Source: Clostridia bacterium (lineage in GTDB: Bacteria > Bacillota > Clostridia > Oscillospirales > Acutalibacteraceae). Taken from it: DNA of 64,000 nucleotides. Of this stretch, positions 9,831 to 18,048 are shown piece after piece. Location: the NCBI GenBank assembly GCA_017531385.1, contig JAFXLD010000099.1, forward strand, positions 1 to 64,000. Reading direction: 5' to 3'. The notes under the pieces are model-generated. The model saw nothing but the letters and a program-made list of their open reading frames with translations, was not told the origin of the DNA and made no database searches. Position 1 is the first letter of the stretch, and each line of letters begins with the position of its first letter. The position numbers were made by a program, and so were the translations under genes.

Positions 9831-10838
9831 TTATTTATTTTTCAGTAAAACATCCATTGATTTATCCATAATCAATTGAGTATTTATATCGCTGTATTCA
9901 ATTTGTTTAGACCACAGTTTTACATTATTTATTCTGTCTGCATCTGAAAATTTCATCGAGTCACAAAACGTTTTACAGTCACACAAATATATAAAGATTA
10001 CATTTACCACGCTGAAACAAATAACTGAGAGGATATTTCCGTCATCCATTGATTTCATAAAGTGTCTGTATAATACATATGTCAGAATTTGTTCATATTC
10101 ATATTCTTTTGTTTTAATATCATCTGATGCACTTATAATATTTTCTATATCTGTTTTTAAAGTCTTTATATACTCAGTCCATTCATCATTGATTGGTTCT
10201 GTTTTAAAAAACAATCTGATTACAGACTTAAACACAGATTTAACATCATTGCTCTGTTCAAAATCACAAGAATCATTAAAAAATTCATTCTGAACAAAAA
10301 TGCCGTACATAATAAGTTCTTTTATTCGGTCTTTTAATGATTTTTGACGATCACATATAATTTCAAAGCATTTATTTCTGAAAAAGCAATAAAAATTATA
10401 TTCATAATCAACAGAATCATCATTATCACTGTAAGACAAAAAAGTAACAGCCTTATCAGACGAAAAAATCATTTCACAGACTTTTTCACAACATAAACCA
10501 AGCCCCATTTCTGTTACATTCTCAAAGCAATCATAAAAACGTGGGTGTTCACGGCAAATTTCACACAAATAATCTTCGCCTAATTCAGTATATATATCAC
10601 AAAGTCCGTTTTTGTTAAGAAACACACATCTTTCATTTTCACAAAGTCTGAAACTTGGAATTTCGTCCGAAAAAGTGACACTGTCTTTCAATCTTTCTCC
10701 GAATTCTCCGCTGACATTTTTATATCTATCATAACTTTCCTTGTCAATATCAACTTCCCATCCTGCACAGCATGTATCGGTACATTTATCAGCTTTACAT
10801 TTAAAATCATCATAAAAATACGGTTTTGTATAAATCAT
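9831..10838 (-). CDS. FliB-like Cys-cluster protein (flagellin lysine-N-methylase family)
   Basis: A 335-residue protein with Cys residues at 14, 19, 23 and 24, then CENERCVFLNKNGLCDIY near residue 68, YLCEICREHPRFY near 90, and GLCCEKVCEM near 115. This pattern matches proteins annotated as FliB, flagellin lysine-N-methylase, which carry a cysteine cluster likely to bind a metal or FeS centre. The C-terminal half is helical and less conserved. No flagellar gene is present in the window, so the methylase role is by homology only. It follows the lipid kinase gene, with that gene's terminator between them. Confidence 0.7.
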   Translation of the reverse strand: MIYTKPYFYDDFKCKADKCTDTCCAGWEVDIDKESYDRYKNVSGEFGERLKDSVTFSDEIPSFRLCENERCVFLNKNGLCDIYTELGEDYLCEICREHPRFYDCFENVTEMGLGLCCEKVCEMIFSSDKAVTFLSYSDNDDSVDYEYNFYCFFRNKCFEIICDRQKSLKDRIKELIMYGIFVQNEFFNDSCDFEQSNDVKSVFKSVIRLFFKTEPINDEWTEYIKTLKTDIENIISASDDIKTKEYEYEQILTYVLYRHFMKSMDDGNILSVICFSVVNVIFIYLCDCKTFCDSMKFSDADRINNVKLWSKQIEYSDINTQLIMDKSMDVLLKNK

Positions 10839-10862
10839 AACAAACCTCTGTTTAATAAGAAT

Positions 10863-10881
10863 GGGACAGCTTTGCTGTCCC
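10863..10881 (-). terminator. Terminator after the lipid kinase gene
   Basis: Perfect eight-base arms GGGACAGC and GCTGTCCC around TTT, followed on the minus strand by ATTCTTATT. Confidence 0.7.
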
Positions 10882-10887
10882 GATATT

Positions 10888-11799
10888 TTATAAAAACTTT
10901 ACTCTTGGTGATACAACATTAATTGCTTCTTTTTTCACACTGATATCAATTTCTTTGTGAGCACCACCAAACTCACCGTCAAGTGTCCATGGTACATCAT
11001 CTTCTGTTGTTATTTTAAGCTTTGATGTCCGCACCAGCATAACATTTTCACTTGAATAATCCTGGCGAAGAGCACTTGTGAATACACTTGCAAGATCTTT
11101 GAGTCCCCTTGCCTTAACAAGAAGAAGTTCAAAAAGACCGTCATTCATTTTGAGTCCGAATTTTTCAAGCTTGAATAAACCCGAAATCTCATTTGTATTT
11201 GCAACAGCTCCAAAATAAAACTTATCATCAATAACACCATCATCATATTCAATTCTCATATGAGCAGGCTTCAGATTCTTTATCATCGGAATAAGTTTTA
11301 TAACAAAACCGTTAATAAGATATGCTGAGCGACCTAACATATTTTTGACTTTCTGGGAAGTGGAATAAGCAATCTCTGTCGCCATACCAAATGAAGCAAC
11401 ATAGCTGAAATATTTATCATTGAATTTACCGATATCAAACTTGTTTATAAGTTTTTCCACATACATCTGAGCAGCTTTGTGAGGATCATTTGATATTCCG
11501 AGAGTATGAGCAAGATCATTAGTGGAACCGCAAGGCAAATATATTATAGGATTATCACACTCAGCAAGCATCATTCCATTAATGACTTCATTATATGTAC
11601 CATCACCGCCGCAACAAATAACAGCATCATATGACGACGCATATTTCTGTGCTATATTGATTGCATCACCCTGGCATGTTGTTGTTTTTTCAAAACATTC
11701 AATACCATGTTCTTTAAAAGCACTGATAATATCACCTGTATTAATTCTCCTACTGTCTTTGCCAGCTCTGGGGTTCTTAATTAACAATAAATTTTCCAC
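10888..11799 (-). CDS. Diacylglycerol kinase-family lipid kinase
   Basis: A 303-residue member of the DgkB/YegS/BmrU family, which phosphorylates diacylglycerol or related lipids at the inner membrane face. The nucleotide-binding motif CCGGDGTYNEVINGM lies at about residues 61-75, preceded by NPRAGK near the N-terminus; LDGE in the C-terminal half and a beta-sandwich domain complete the fold. In low-GC Gram-positives DgkB recycles diacylglycerol left by lipoteichoic acid synthesis. The GTG start at 11799 has a good GGAGGT six bases upstream. Single gene. Confidence 0.88.
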   Translation of the reverse strand: MENLLLIKNPRAGKDSRRINTGDIISAFKEHGIECFEKTTTCQGDAINIAQKYASSYDAVICCGGDGTYNEVINGMMLAECDNPIIYLPCGSTNDLAHTLGISNDPHKAAQMYVEKLINKFDIGKFNDKYFSYVASFGMATEIAYSTSQKVKNMLGRSAYLINGFVIKLIPMIKNLKPAHMRIEYDDGVIDDKFYFGAVANTNEISGLFKLEKFGLKMNDGLFELLLVKARGLKDLASVFTSALRQDYSSENVMLVRTSKLKITTEDDVPWTLDGEFGGAHKEIDISVKKEAINVVSPRVKFL

Positions 11800-12007
11800 T
11801 ACCGCACCTCCGATGTTTTTTTAATGATACATCGTAAAAATCAACTGAATATAAACTATGTAAATAATACCATTAAATTATGAATTTTGCAAACACTTTT
11901 CGCTTAATCACTATACTTTGTAACATTATCTAAAAAACTATGCATAAATAAGTATATAAGTAACAAAAAAATAAAATAAAATAAATTAAAAATTTTCTTA
12001 TTTACTA

Positions 12008-12037
12008 TTGACAAGAACCATCAATGTGTGTTAAAAT
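12008..12037 (+). promoter_or_regulatory. Promoter of the tRNA cluster
   Basis: TTGACA at 12008-12013 and TAAAAT at 12032-12037 (18-base spacer), about 18 bases before tRNA-Gly. Confidence 0.65.
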
Positions 12038-12055
12038 AACACCCGTCATTGAGTC

Positions 12056-12129
12056 GCGGGTGTAGTTCAATGGTAGAATCCCAGCCTTCCAAGCTGGTCG
12101 TGTGGGTTCGATTCCCATCACCCGCTCCA
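12056..12129 (+). tRNA. tRNA-Gly (TCC)
   Basis: Acceptor arms GCGGGTG and CACCCGC pair; anticodon stem CCAGC/GCTGG frames loop CTTCCAA with anticodon TCC at 12088-12090; GGTTCGATT T-loop region present. CCA is encoded (12127-12129). First of four tRNA genes. Confidence 0.97.
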
Positions 12130-12132
12130 TGT

Positions 12133-12209
12133 GCGCTGATAGCTCAGCTGGATAGAGCAACTGCCTTCTAAGCAGTAGGTCAGGGGTTCGAGTCCCTTTC
12201 AGCGCGCCA
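12133..12209 (+). tRNA. tRNA-Arg (TCT)
   Basis: Acceptor arms GCGCTGA and TCAGCGC; anticodon stem CTGC/GCAG with loop CTTCTAA and anticodon TCT at 12167-12169; T arm GGGGTTCGAGTCCC. CCA is encoded at 12207-12209. Three bases separate it from tRNA-Gly. Confidence 0.97.
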
Positions 12210-12214
12210 CTTAT

Positions 12215-12292
12215 GGTGGGTATAGCTCAGTTGGTTAGAGCGCCAGGTTGTGGCCCTGGAGGTCGACGGTTCGAATCCGTCTATCCACCCCA
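12215..12292 (+). tRNA. tRNA-His (GTG)
   Basis: Acceptor arms GTGGGTA and TATCCAC with an encoded extra G at the 5' end (12215) opposite C73, the identity mark of tRNA-His. Anticodon GTG at 12250-12252 in the loop between CCAGG and CCTGG. CCA is encoded (12290-12292). Confidence 0.97.
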
Positions 12293-12305
12293 CCTAAAAA
12301 ATGCC

Positions 12306-12333
12306 GCAAATCACATGTTGATTTGCTTTTTTT
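12306..12333 (+). terminator. Hairpin with T run between tRNA-His and tRNA-Gln
   Basis: Arms GCAAATCA (12306-12313) and TGATTTGC (12319-12326), then TTTTTTT. It has the form of an intrinsic terminator after tRNA-His. Confidence 0.75.
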
Positions 12334-12350
12334 ATACCAAAAAAATATAT

Positions 12351-12425
12351 TGAGGAGTCGTCAAGCGGTAAGACACAGCACTTTGACTGCTGCATTCGTG
12401 GGTTCGAATCCCGCCTCCTCAGCCA
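12351..12425 (+). tRNA. tRNA-Gln (TTG)
   Basis: Acceptor arms TGAGGAG and CTCCTCA with G73 and encoded CCA (12423-12425). The anticodon loop CTTTGAC carries TTG. It lies beyond the terminator-like hairpin and has no clear promoter of its own in the 17 bases between. Confidence 0.96.
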
Positions 12426-12427
12426 AA

Positions 12428-12458
12428 ACTCCTGAATGCGAATGCATTCAGGAGTTTT
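12428..12458 (+). terminator. Terminator after the tRNA cluster
   Basis: Perfect 12-base arms (12428-12439, 12444-12455) with loop GAAT, followed by TTT. Confidence 0.8.
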
Positions 12459-12662
12459 ACTTTCCACATCTTCACTATTCACTTTTCACAAAAAAAGATT
12501 AAATGTTTTTTTTGCAAGTTAAGAAGCAATAATTAGAATGAATAATTTATATAAGAACTGAAATAAACCGTTGGTAACAATAAAAATCAATCTGTTATCT
12601 TTTAATTTTCATAAAACTTTGGTAATATATAATCAACAACAGAGAAAGGAATAAAAGATATT

Positions 12663-13073
12663 ATGAAAACCGACTTATCAATTGGAAACAGAATTGCTTA
12701 TTACAGAAGATTAAATGCTATGACACAGGAGGAGCTTTCAAGCAAACTGAATGTTTCTACGCAGGCGGTTTCAAAATGGGAACAGCAGCTCTCTTCACCC
12801 GATATTATGCTGCTACCAGTTATTGCAGAGACTTTTCATATTTCCGTTGACGAATTATTCGGTAAAAAACTGCTGACAGAACCGATATTTTCTCTCGTTG
12901 ACAGCGTACCGTGGGATGATGACAGCAAAATAAGATTTGCGGTTTTTCACGGAAAAAAACTTTTAGAGCATTCGGACACCGAGCTGTCAGACGGCATAAA
13001 TACGATAAATATTCATCTTGATTACGGTGAATTATATAAAATAAACGGCATCTGCAAACTAAATAAAGAGTAA
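12663..13073 (+). CDS. XRE-family regulator with short C-terminal beta region
   Basis: A 136-residue protein. Residues 5-65 form a Cro/C1-type helix-turn-helix (MTQEELSSKLNVSTQAVSKWE with a following SVDELFG helix). The remaining 65 residues, starting around SLVDSVPWDDDSKIRFAVF, look beta-rich and resemble the linker seen in longer clostridial XRE proteins that go on into repeated bactofilin-like strands; here the protein stops early. That resemblance is from memory. AAAGGA lies 12 bases before the ATG, a long spacing. The target is unknown; it stands alone, convergent with the feo operon. Confidence 0.75.
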   Translation: MKTDLSIGNRIAYYRRLNAMTQEELSSKLNVSTQAVSKWEQQLSSPDIMLLPVIAETFHISVDELFGKKLLTEPIFSLVDSVPWDDDSKIRFAVFHGKKLLEHSDTELSDGINTINIHLDYGELYKINGICKLNKE

Positions 13074-13111
13074 CAACTCAGTCTTTATTTTTATTATGCT
13101 ATTATAAAAAT

Positions 13112-13148
13112 CCGGGCACTATCATGATTTGACAGTGCTCGGTTTTTT
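13112..13148 (+). terminator. Bidirectional terminator between XRE gene and feo operon
   Basis: Thirteen-base arms (13112-13124, 13130-13142) with one mismatch and one wobble, TTTTTT on the plus strand and TTTTTATAAT on the minus. Confidence 0.85.
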
Positions 13149-13152
13149 CATT

Positions 13153-13335
13153 TCAGGAATTATTTGATTCCTTGTGACACATATCTTTCGAGGGACATCC
13201 TGCACAACCGCATGCACACAGTCCCTTCCCTTTTTTCTTATCACGGATGAATTTTATTACAATTGCCGTAAGTACTGCTATAAGAATTACAAGAACTATT
13301 ATTGTTCCTGCATTTTCCATAAGAAAAGCTAACAT
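13153..13335 (-). CDS. FeoB-associated Cys-rich membrane protein
   Basis: A 60-residue protein with one membrane helix (about residues 9-29), a Lys-rich stretch, and a Cys-rich tail CACGCAGCPSKDMC. This matches the FeoB-associated Cys-rich family, which follows feoB in many Firmicutes and may help pass ferrous iron or assemble the transporter; its biochemical role is not established. It starts 13 bases after the feoB stop and ends the operon. Confidence 0.9.
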   Translation of the reverse strand: MLAFLMENAGTIIVLVILIAVLTAIVIKFIRDKKKGKGLCACGCAGCPSKDMCHKESNNS

Positions 13336-13348
13336 ATTATCACTCCGT

Positions 13349-15511
13349 TTACTTCTTTGATTTATCTTTAATTGATTTATTGTAAGGACGGAAAAGCATA
13401 AATGCCATTACTGCAAGAATTATGACAGAAGCGATTACACCGACGATATTCATGTTGCCTGTAAATGCCATACCAAGCTGATATACAACAAGAGAAACAG
13501 CATAAGCAAATACACACATATATCCGAGTGCAAAAGCTGTCCATTTCCAATCGTTCATCTCTCTTTTAATTGCACCCATTGCGGCAAAACACGGTGCACA
13601 AAGAAGATTGAAAATCATAAATGAGTAAGCGGAAATTTTGTTACCACCGAAAAACTCCTGTCCCATTATTGCAAGTTCTGCACTGCCTGATTCTACGAGC
13701 TCCATTGCAAGATCTGAATTTGCCATTGAAGACAGCGAACCAAACACACCGACAACCTCTTCTTTAGCAACAAGACCGAGAATGGTTGCCACAGCGGCCT
13801 GCCATGAGCCAAAGCCCAGAGGTTTGAATATAACTGCAATCACTGAACCAATAACATTAAGAATGGATGCTTCTGTGCTATCACCGATATAATGCAAACC
13901 ACCCTGGAAAGTAAGGCTGTTAAGAACCCAGACAAGAACACTTGCAGCAACAATTACAGTTCCTGCTCTTTTTACAAAGTCCCAACCACGTTCTGCTGTT
14001 GCTCTGAACACATTTGAAGGAACAGGCATATGATATGCAGGTAATTCCATAACAAAGGGTGCAGGATCGCCCATGAAAGGTTTTGTCTTTTTGAGCATGA
14101 GACCTGTTATTACAACAGCTGCAACACCTAAAAAGTATGCTGAAGTTGCAATCAAAGGACTGTTTCCGAAAAGAGCCGATGCTACAAATCCGACAATGGG
14201 CATTTTTGCTCCGCATGGAATGAAACAGGTTGTAATAATTGTCATTCTGCGGTCTCTTTCCTGCTCAATGGTCCTGCTTGCCATGACACCGGGCACACCA
14301 CATCCTGATGCAATAAGCATGGGGATAAAGCTTTTTCCTGAAAGTCCGAATTTACGGAACAATTTGTCCATTATAAAAGCGACTCTTGACATATATCCGC
14401 AGTCTTCGAGAAGCGAAAGCATTACAAACAGGATAAGAAGCTGTGGAACAAACCCCAGAACAGCTCCGACACCGCCGACTATACCGTCTGCAATAAGACT
14501 CACAAGCCAAGGTGCACAATTGACTGCAACCAAAGCAGATGTGACACCGGGAACCACCCATTCACCAAAAAGAGTATCATTCATAAATGTTGTAACCCAG
14601 TCGCCGATTGTTCCCATTGAAATTGTATAAACAAGGAACATAATAAGCACAAAAATGGGAAGAGCAAGCACACGGTTTGTTACTACCCTGTCAATCATAT
14701 CAGACACGGTCTGTTTTCTTATTTTCTTTTTCTTATATGTATCTTTGAGAATTGTTTCTACATAATTATATCTTTCATTAGTAATGATGCTCTCAGCATC
14801 GTCATCAAGTTCTGCTTCAAGAAGTTTTATATCATCTTCAATATGTGCAAGAACTGACGGATCAAGATTCAGTTCAGAAAGAACTTTTTCATCTCTTTCA
14901 AAAATCTTTATTGAATACCAACGCTGAATCTCAAAAGACATACTATGTACTGCCGCTTCTTCGATATGAGCAAGGGTATGCTCTACAGTACCGGAAAAAA
15001 TATGTCTGGGGACTTTTTTACCATTTTCTGCCGCAGATATTGCCAACTGAGCCGCTTCATCAACGCCAGTACCTTTAAGAGCAGAAATTTCAACTATTTT
15101 ACAACCGATTGTCTTTGAAAGTTTTTCAATGTCAATTATGTCACCGTTTTTTCTGACGACATCCATCATATTGATAGCAATTACAACGGGTGCACCAAGT
15201 TCAATAAGCTGCGTTGTAAGATAGAGATTTCTTTCAAGGTTTGTTCCGTCGATTATATTAAGGATAACATCCGGTTTTTCATTTATAAGATAATTTCTAG
15301 CAACAACTTCTTCAAGTGTATAGGGAGAAAGCGAATAAATACCGGGAAGGTCTGTCACTATGACATCCTTATAATTCTTCATTTTTCCTTCTTTTTTTTC
15401 AACTGTAACACCCGGCCAGTTTCCGACATACTGATTTGATCCTGTCAGGGCATTAAACAATGTTGTTTTTCCGCAGTTGGGATTACCTGCAAGTGCAATT
15501 TTAATTCCCAT
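13349..15511 (-). CDS. feoB: Ferrous iron transporter FeoB
   Basis: A 720-residue Fe(II) transporter. The N-terminal G domain has GNPNCGKTTLFNAL (residues 9-22), the switch region with TVEKKEG, and DLPGIYSL; a helical GDI-like spacer follows, and the membrane part from about residue 280 contains two Gate domains and the conserved CGVPGVMASRT and FIPCGAKMPI segments bearing cysteines. Full length. It lies 78 bases downstream of feoA, with a DtxR-type palindrome in the gap. Expression should fall when Fe(II) is plentiful. Confidence 0.97.
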   Translation of the reverse strand: MGIKIALAGNPNCGKTTLFNALTGSNQYVGNWPGVTVEKKEGKMKNYKDVIVTDLPGIYSLSPYTLEEVVARNYLINEKPDVILNIIDGTNLERNLYLTTQLIELGAPVVIAINMMDVVRKNGDIIDIEKLSKTIGCKIVEISALKGTGVDEAAQLAISAAENGKKVPRHIFSGTVEHTLAHIEEAAVHSMSFEIQRWYSIKIFERDEKVLSELNLDPSVLAHIEDDIKLLEAELDDDAESIITNERYNYVETILKDTYKKKKIRKQTVSDMIDRVVTNRVLALPIFVLIMFLVYTISMGTIGDWVTTFMNDTLFGEWVVPGVTSALVAVNCAPWLVSLIADGIVGGVGAVLGFVPQLLILFVMLSLLEDCGYMSRVAFIMDKLFRKFGLSGKSFIPMLIASGCGVPGVMASRTIEQERDRRMTIITTCFIPCGAKMPIVGFVASALFGNSPLIATSAYFLGVAAVVITGLMLKKTKPFMGDPAPFVMELPAYHMPVPSNVFRATAERGWDFVKRAGTVIVAASVLVWVLNSLTFQGGLHYIGDSTEASILNVIGSVIAVIFKPLGFGSWQAAVATILGLVAKEEVVGVFGSLSSMANSDLAMELVESGSAELAIMGQEFFGGNKISAYSFMIFNLLCAPCFAAMGAIKREMNDWKWTAFALGYMCVFAYAVSLVVYQLGMAFTGNMNIVGVIASVIILAVMAFMLFRPYNKSIKDKSKK

Positions 15512-15532
15512 AAACTCGTCCTTTCACAAACA

Positions 15533-15548
15533 GTTAGCTTAGGCTAAC
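15533..15548. promoter_or_regulatory. DtxR-type palindrome between feoA and feoB
   Basis: GTTAGCTTAGGCTAAC, the same GTTAG-N6-CTAAC design as the two sites upstream of feoA, just upstream of the feoB start. Confidence 0.6.
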
Positions 15549-15589
15549 TTGATATTTAAGAAAAAAATCAGGCATTGCCCTTTTTATAT

Positions 15590-15811
15590 TTAAGCTGTTT
15601 CTATCATCGCTGCATCGGCTTTTCGCAAAGACAGTTCATATCCTCTGACTGTAACTTCAATGGGGTCACCAAGGGGAGCAACCCTTCTGACATAGATGCT
15701 TACACCTTTAGTAATTCCCATATCCATAATGCGTCTTTTAATGGCACCTTCACCGTGAAGTTTTACAACGGTGACTGTCTCGCCGATTTTTGCTTCTCTG
15801 AGAGTTTTCAT
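15590..15811 (-). CDS. feoA: FeoA-family SH3-like protein
   Basis: A 73-residue SH3-like barrel protein that accompanies FeoB and modulates ferrous iron uptake. It has the family's typical sequence, with GETVTVVKLHGEGAIKRRIM at about 11-30 and a DPIEVTVRGYELSLRKADA segment near the C-terminus. GGAGGGG lies five bases before the ATG. First gene of the feo operon, directly behind a consensus promoter with two palindromic operators. Confidence 0.94.
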   Translation of the reverse strand: MKTLREAKIGETVTVVKLHGEGAIKRRIMDMGITKGVSIYVRRVAPLGDPIEVTVRGYELSLRKADAAMIETA

Positions 15812-15831
15812 AAAACCCCTCCGTCAATCAA

Positions 15832-15847
15832 GTTAGCATAAACTAAC
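15832..15847. promoter_or_regulatory. DtxR-type palindrome in the feoA leader
   Basis: GTTAGCATAAACTAAC, 21 bases upstream of the feoA start codon, inside the predicted 5' untranslated region. Confidence 0.6.
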
Positions 15848-15868
15848 CATATGGTACATAAAAAATCA

Positions 15869-15884
15869 GTTAGCCATGCCTAAC
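15869..15884. promoter_or_regulatory. DtxR-type operator at the feoA transcription start
   Basis: GTTAGCCATGCCTAAC covers roughly +2 to +20 relative to the promoter at 15893-15921, a position suited to repression. The resemblance to DtxR/IdeR-family iron boxes is by motif design. Confidence 0.65.
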
Positions 15885-15892
15885 TTTATTTT

Positions 15893-15921
15893 ATTATAGC
15901 ACCGACCAACTGATTTGTCAA
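15893..15921 (-). promoter_or_regulatory. Consensus sigma-A promoter of the feo operon
   Basis: TTGACA at 15921-15916 and TATAAT at 15898-15893, 17-base spacer: a full consensus promoter expected to be strong unless repressed. Confidence 0.88.
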
Positions 15922-15950
15922 TCATTTTTTACAGATTATCCCTTATTTCT

Positions 15951-17327
15951 TCAGCTTTCTACAAAAGAAACATCATCAAATTTGAGTATTTCTTCGCAAG
16001 GAGCAGAGAAATTATTTCTGCAAAGCTCAAGGCATTTTATATTCGAACCGTCAATAGCGTGCTTATAAAATTCATACGGCTCACCACCCCATGTTACGGA
16101 AGTTTTTTCTATACGTACATTTTCTGCATTACGGATAAAGAAAGCAGAATTATCAGATTTTTCAATGCCGTGATCAATGCAAGGTCTCAGATCATAAAGA
16201 CCGCAATCCCATTTTGACGTTTTTTCCATATGAATATTGCAATTTTCAAAAACTACATTTTCAACAGGATTTTCGGGTGATGAATATATCAGAACTCCGT
16301 TTTCACCTTTACAGGTAACATTAAAATATCTGACATTTTTGATATGACCTGCAACAGTATTCTCATCACGTCTGAAACAAGTGATTGTAACAGGCTCAGC
16401 TGTACCCCACCAATCGGAACAGAATCTGCGTGTCTCAACAATACAATTTGAGAATGTAACATTTTCAACATTGCCGCCGTCACGAATCTGAATTGAAAGA
16501 CCTCTGTTACTTTTTGAAATAATGCAATTGCTTACAATTATATTTCTGAAATCACCGACACCTTCTGTGCCGATTTTAATTGCAGCAGAAGTTGAAGTAA
16601 GAGTGCAATCTGAAATAATTATATTTTCACAAGGACCGTATTCACTATTACCTTTTGTTGTTTTAAGACATATGCAGTCATCAGCACAGGTTATATGGCA
16701 ACCGATAATGCGAACATTTGAGCAATGATCAGGATCAATACCGTCACTGTTTGCAACATCAAGAGGATTGAGGATTCTTATATGAGAAATAAGAACATCG
16801 TCGCAGCCTGCAGGATGGAGTGTCCAGAAAGGTGCGTTAGTAATAGTTATATCTCTGAATGAAATATTATTACTCTTTTCAATATAAATTGTTGTTGGAC
16901 GGGGATAAAAATCGCCTGTCACATAATACCGATCTTTTCTTTTGACAAAAGCATAGCAGTTGCCGTCAATTGTACCTTCACCCGTAATTGAGCAACAGTC
17001 AGCTTCATATCCATAAACAAACACAAATGACGGTTTTCCTGTTACAGGGTTGCCAATCAATGCTGTTTTCGGATCATTTATCATTTTGCAGGGTCTGATA
17101 TAGCCGTTTATATCGGAAGTTGCACGAAGTACAGAGCCTTTCTGCAGATGCAGTTCAACATTCTTTTTCAACTGAATTGAATCACTGTAATAAGTCTTAC
17201 CGCTTTCAAGCACTACCCTGCCGCCACCATTTGCAGAGCATTCATCAATTGCAGCCTGAATAGCCTTTGCATCGTTGTTTTTGCCGTCACCGACTGCACC
17301 GTATGATGCAACATCATATATTTTCAT
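15951..17327 (-). CDS. Glycoside hydrolase family 28 (polygalacturonase-like)
   Basis: A 458-residue right-handed beta-helix enzyme. It opens with the YDVASYGAVGDGKNNDAKAIQ segment typical of family 28 pectin enzymes; the catalytic aspartates lie in NSDGID and ADDC (about residues 190-220), followed by GTEG and the RGLSIQIRDGG strand. No signal peptide is visible, so it probably acts in the cytoplasm on imported pectic oligosaccharides rather than on polymer. ATG at 17327 is preferred: the GTG at 17336 lies in the AAGGTGA ribosome site. It follows the LOG gene by 13 bases, likely on one transcript. Confidence 0.85.
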   Translation of the reverse strand: MKIYDVASYGAVGDGKNNDAKAIQAAIDECSANGGGRVVLESGKTYYSDSIQLKKNVELHLQKGSVLRATSDINGYIRPCKMINDPKTALIGNPVTGKPSFVFVYGYEADCCSITGEGTIDGNCYAFVKRKDRYYVTGDFYPRPTTIYIEKSNNISFRDITITNAPFWTLHPAGCDDVLISHIRILNPLDVANSDGIDPDHCSNVRIIGCHITCADDCICLKTTKGNSEYGPCENIIISDCTLTSTSAAIKIGTEGVGDFRNIIVSNCIISKSNRGLSIQIRDGGNVENVTFSNCIVETRRFCSDWWGTAEPVTITCFRRDENTVAGHIKNVRYFNVTCKGENGVLIYSSPENPVENVVFENCNIHMEKTSKWDCGLYDLRPCIDHGIEKSDNSAFFIRNAENVRIEKTSVTWGGEPYEFYKHAIDGSNIKCLELCRNNFSAPCEEILKFDDVSFVES

Positions 17328-17340
17328 TTCAATCACCTTT

Positions 17341-17922
17341 TTATCCGTCTTTCAGATCATGGACAGTAAGTCCGAGAGAAGAGCTTCTGTGTACATATGC
17401 AAACATTTCATCGATATCAGAGAAAATCATATACAACATTCGGCAATTTGAGCGAATAAATTTTTCGTTCATCGCATCATACATAAGCTTTTCAATATTA
17501 TCATAAAAACCGTTTACATTATAGATTGCAATTGGTTTATCGTGTCTGCCAAGCTGTTTGAGAGTCAGAATTTCAAAAAATTCTTCAAAAGTACCGATAC
17601 CGCCGGGAACAATTATAAATGCATCAGCCAATTCTTCCATTTTAGCTTTTCTTTCACGCATTGTTTCCGTAAAAATCAACTCGTCACATTCGCCATATAT
17701 TTCCTCAATCTCTTCATCTCTGAAAAAATGCGGAATAACGCCGGTTATTTTGCCACCGCCTTCTTTCACACCTCTTGCAGCAGCACCCATCAGACCGTTA
17801 CCACCAGCTCCAAAGACAAGGTTATCTCCTTGTTTTGCCATATATAATCCCAATTCTTCAACAGCATCTATATAACTTTTGTCGATTTTTGTGCTCGCTG
17901 CACCGTAAACACATATATTCAT
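17341..17922 (-). CDS. LOG-family protein (TIGR00730 type)
   Basis: A 193-residue Rossmann-like protein of the LONELY GUY family. It has GGNGLMGA near residue 42, the MRERKAKM segment near 88, and PGGIGTFEEFFE near 106, the conserved catalytic and nucleotide-binding region of phosphoribohydrolases that release free bases from nucleoside 5'-monophosphates. In bacteria the physiological substrate is often unknown. GGAGGA precedes the ATG, and a good promoter lies upstream. It probably shares a message with the GH28 gene, with no obvious functional tie. Confidence 0.88.
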   Translation of the reverse strand: MNICVYGAASTKIDKSYIDAVEELGLYMAKQGDNLVFGAGGNGLMGAAARGVKEGGGKITGVIPHFFRDEEIEEIYGECDELIFTETMRERKAKMEELADAFIIVPGGIGTFEEFFEILTLKQLGRHDKPIAIYNVNGFYDNIEKLMYDAMNEKFIRSNCRMLYMIFSDIDEMFAYVHRSSSLGLTVHDLKDG

Positions 17923-17950
17923 ATAAATCCTCCAAATGTAATCATATAAT

Positions 17951-17979
17951 ATTATATACCGATAAAATCAATTTTGCAA
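17951..17979 (-). promoter_or_regulatory. Promoter of the LOG-GH28 pair
   Basis: TTGCAA at 17979-17974, 17 bases, TATAAT at 17956-17951. Confidence 0.65.
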
Positions 17980-18006
17980 CATTCTTTACATGAAAGTCAG
18001 CAATAA

Positions 18007-18035
18007 AAAAAGGCAGTCATAAAGACTACCTTTTT
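18007..18035. terminator. Terminator after rpsR, T tracts on both strands
   Basis: Twelve-base arms (18007-18018, 18024-18035) with loop ATAAA; lies between the rpsR stop and the LOG promoter. Confidence 0.8.
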
Positions 18036-18048
18036 TATATCTGATTTA

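Noticed and set aside
11800..12055. Possible small gene or RNA in the gap before the tRNA cluster
   Set aside because: Only AT-rich sequence and the tRNA promoter were found; no hairpin, ribosome site or frame of note.
12248..12502. Open frames on both strands across the tRNA-His/tRNA-Gln region
   Set aside because: They are translations of tRNA genes and their terminators; the antisense one is a well-known false protein type.
13638..14630. Plus-strand frames up to 185 codons inside feoB
   Set aside because: They are antisense to conserved FeoB domains and have biased composition expected of shadow frames.
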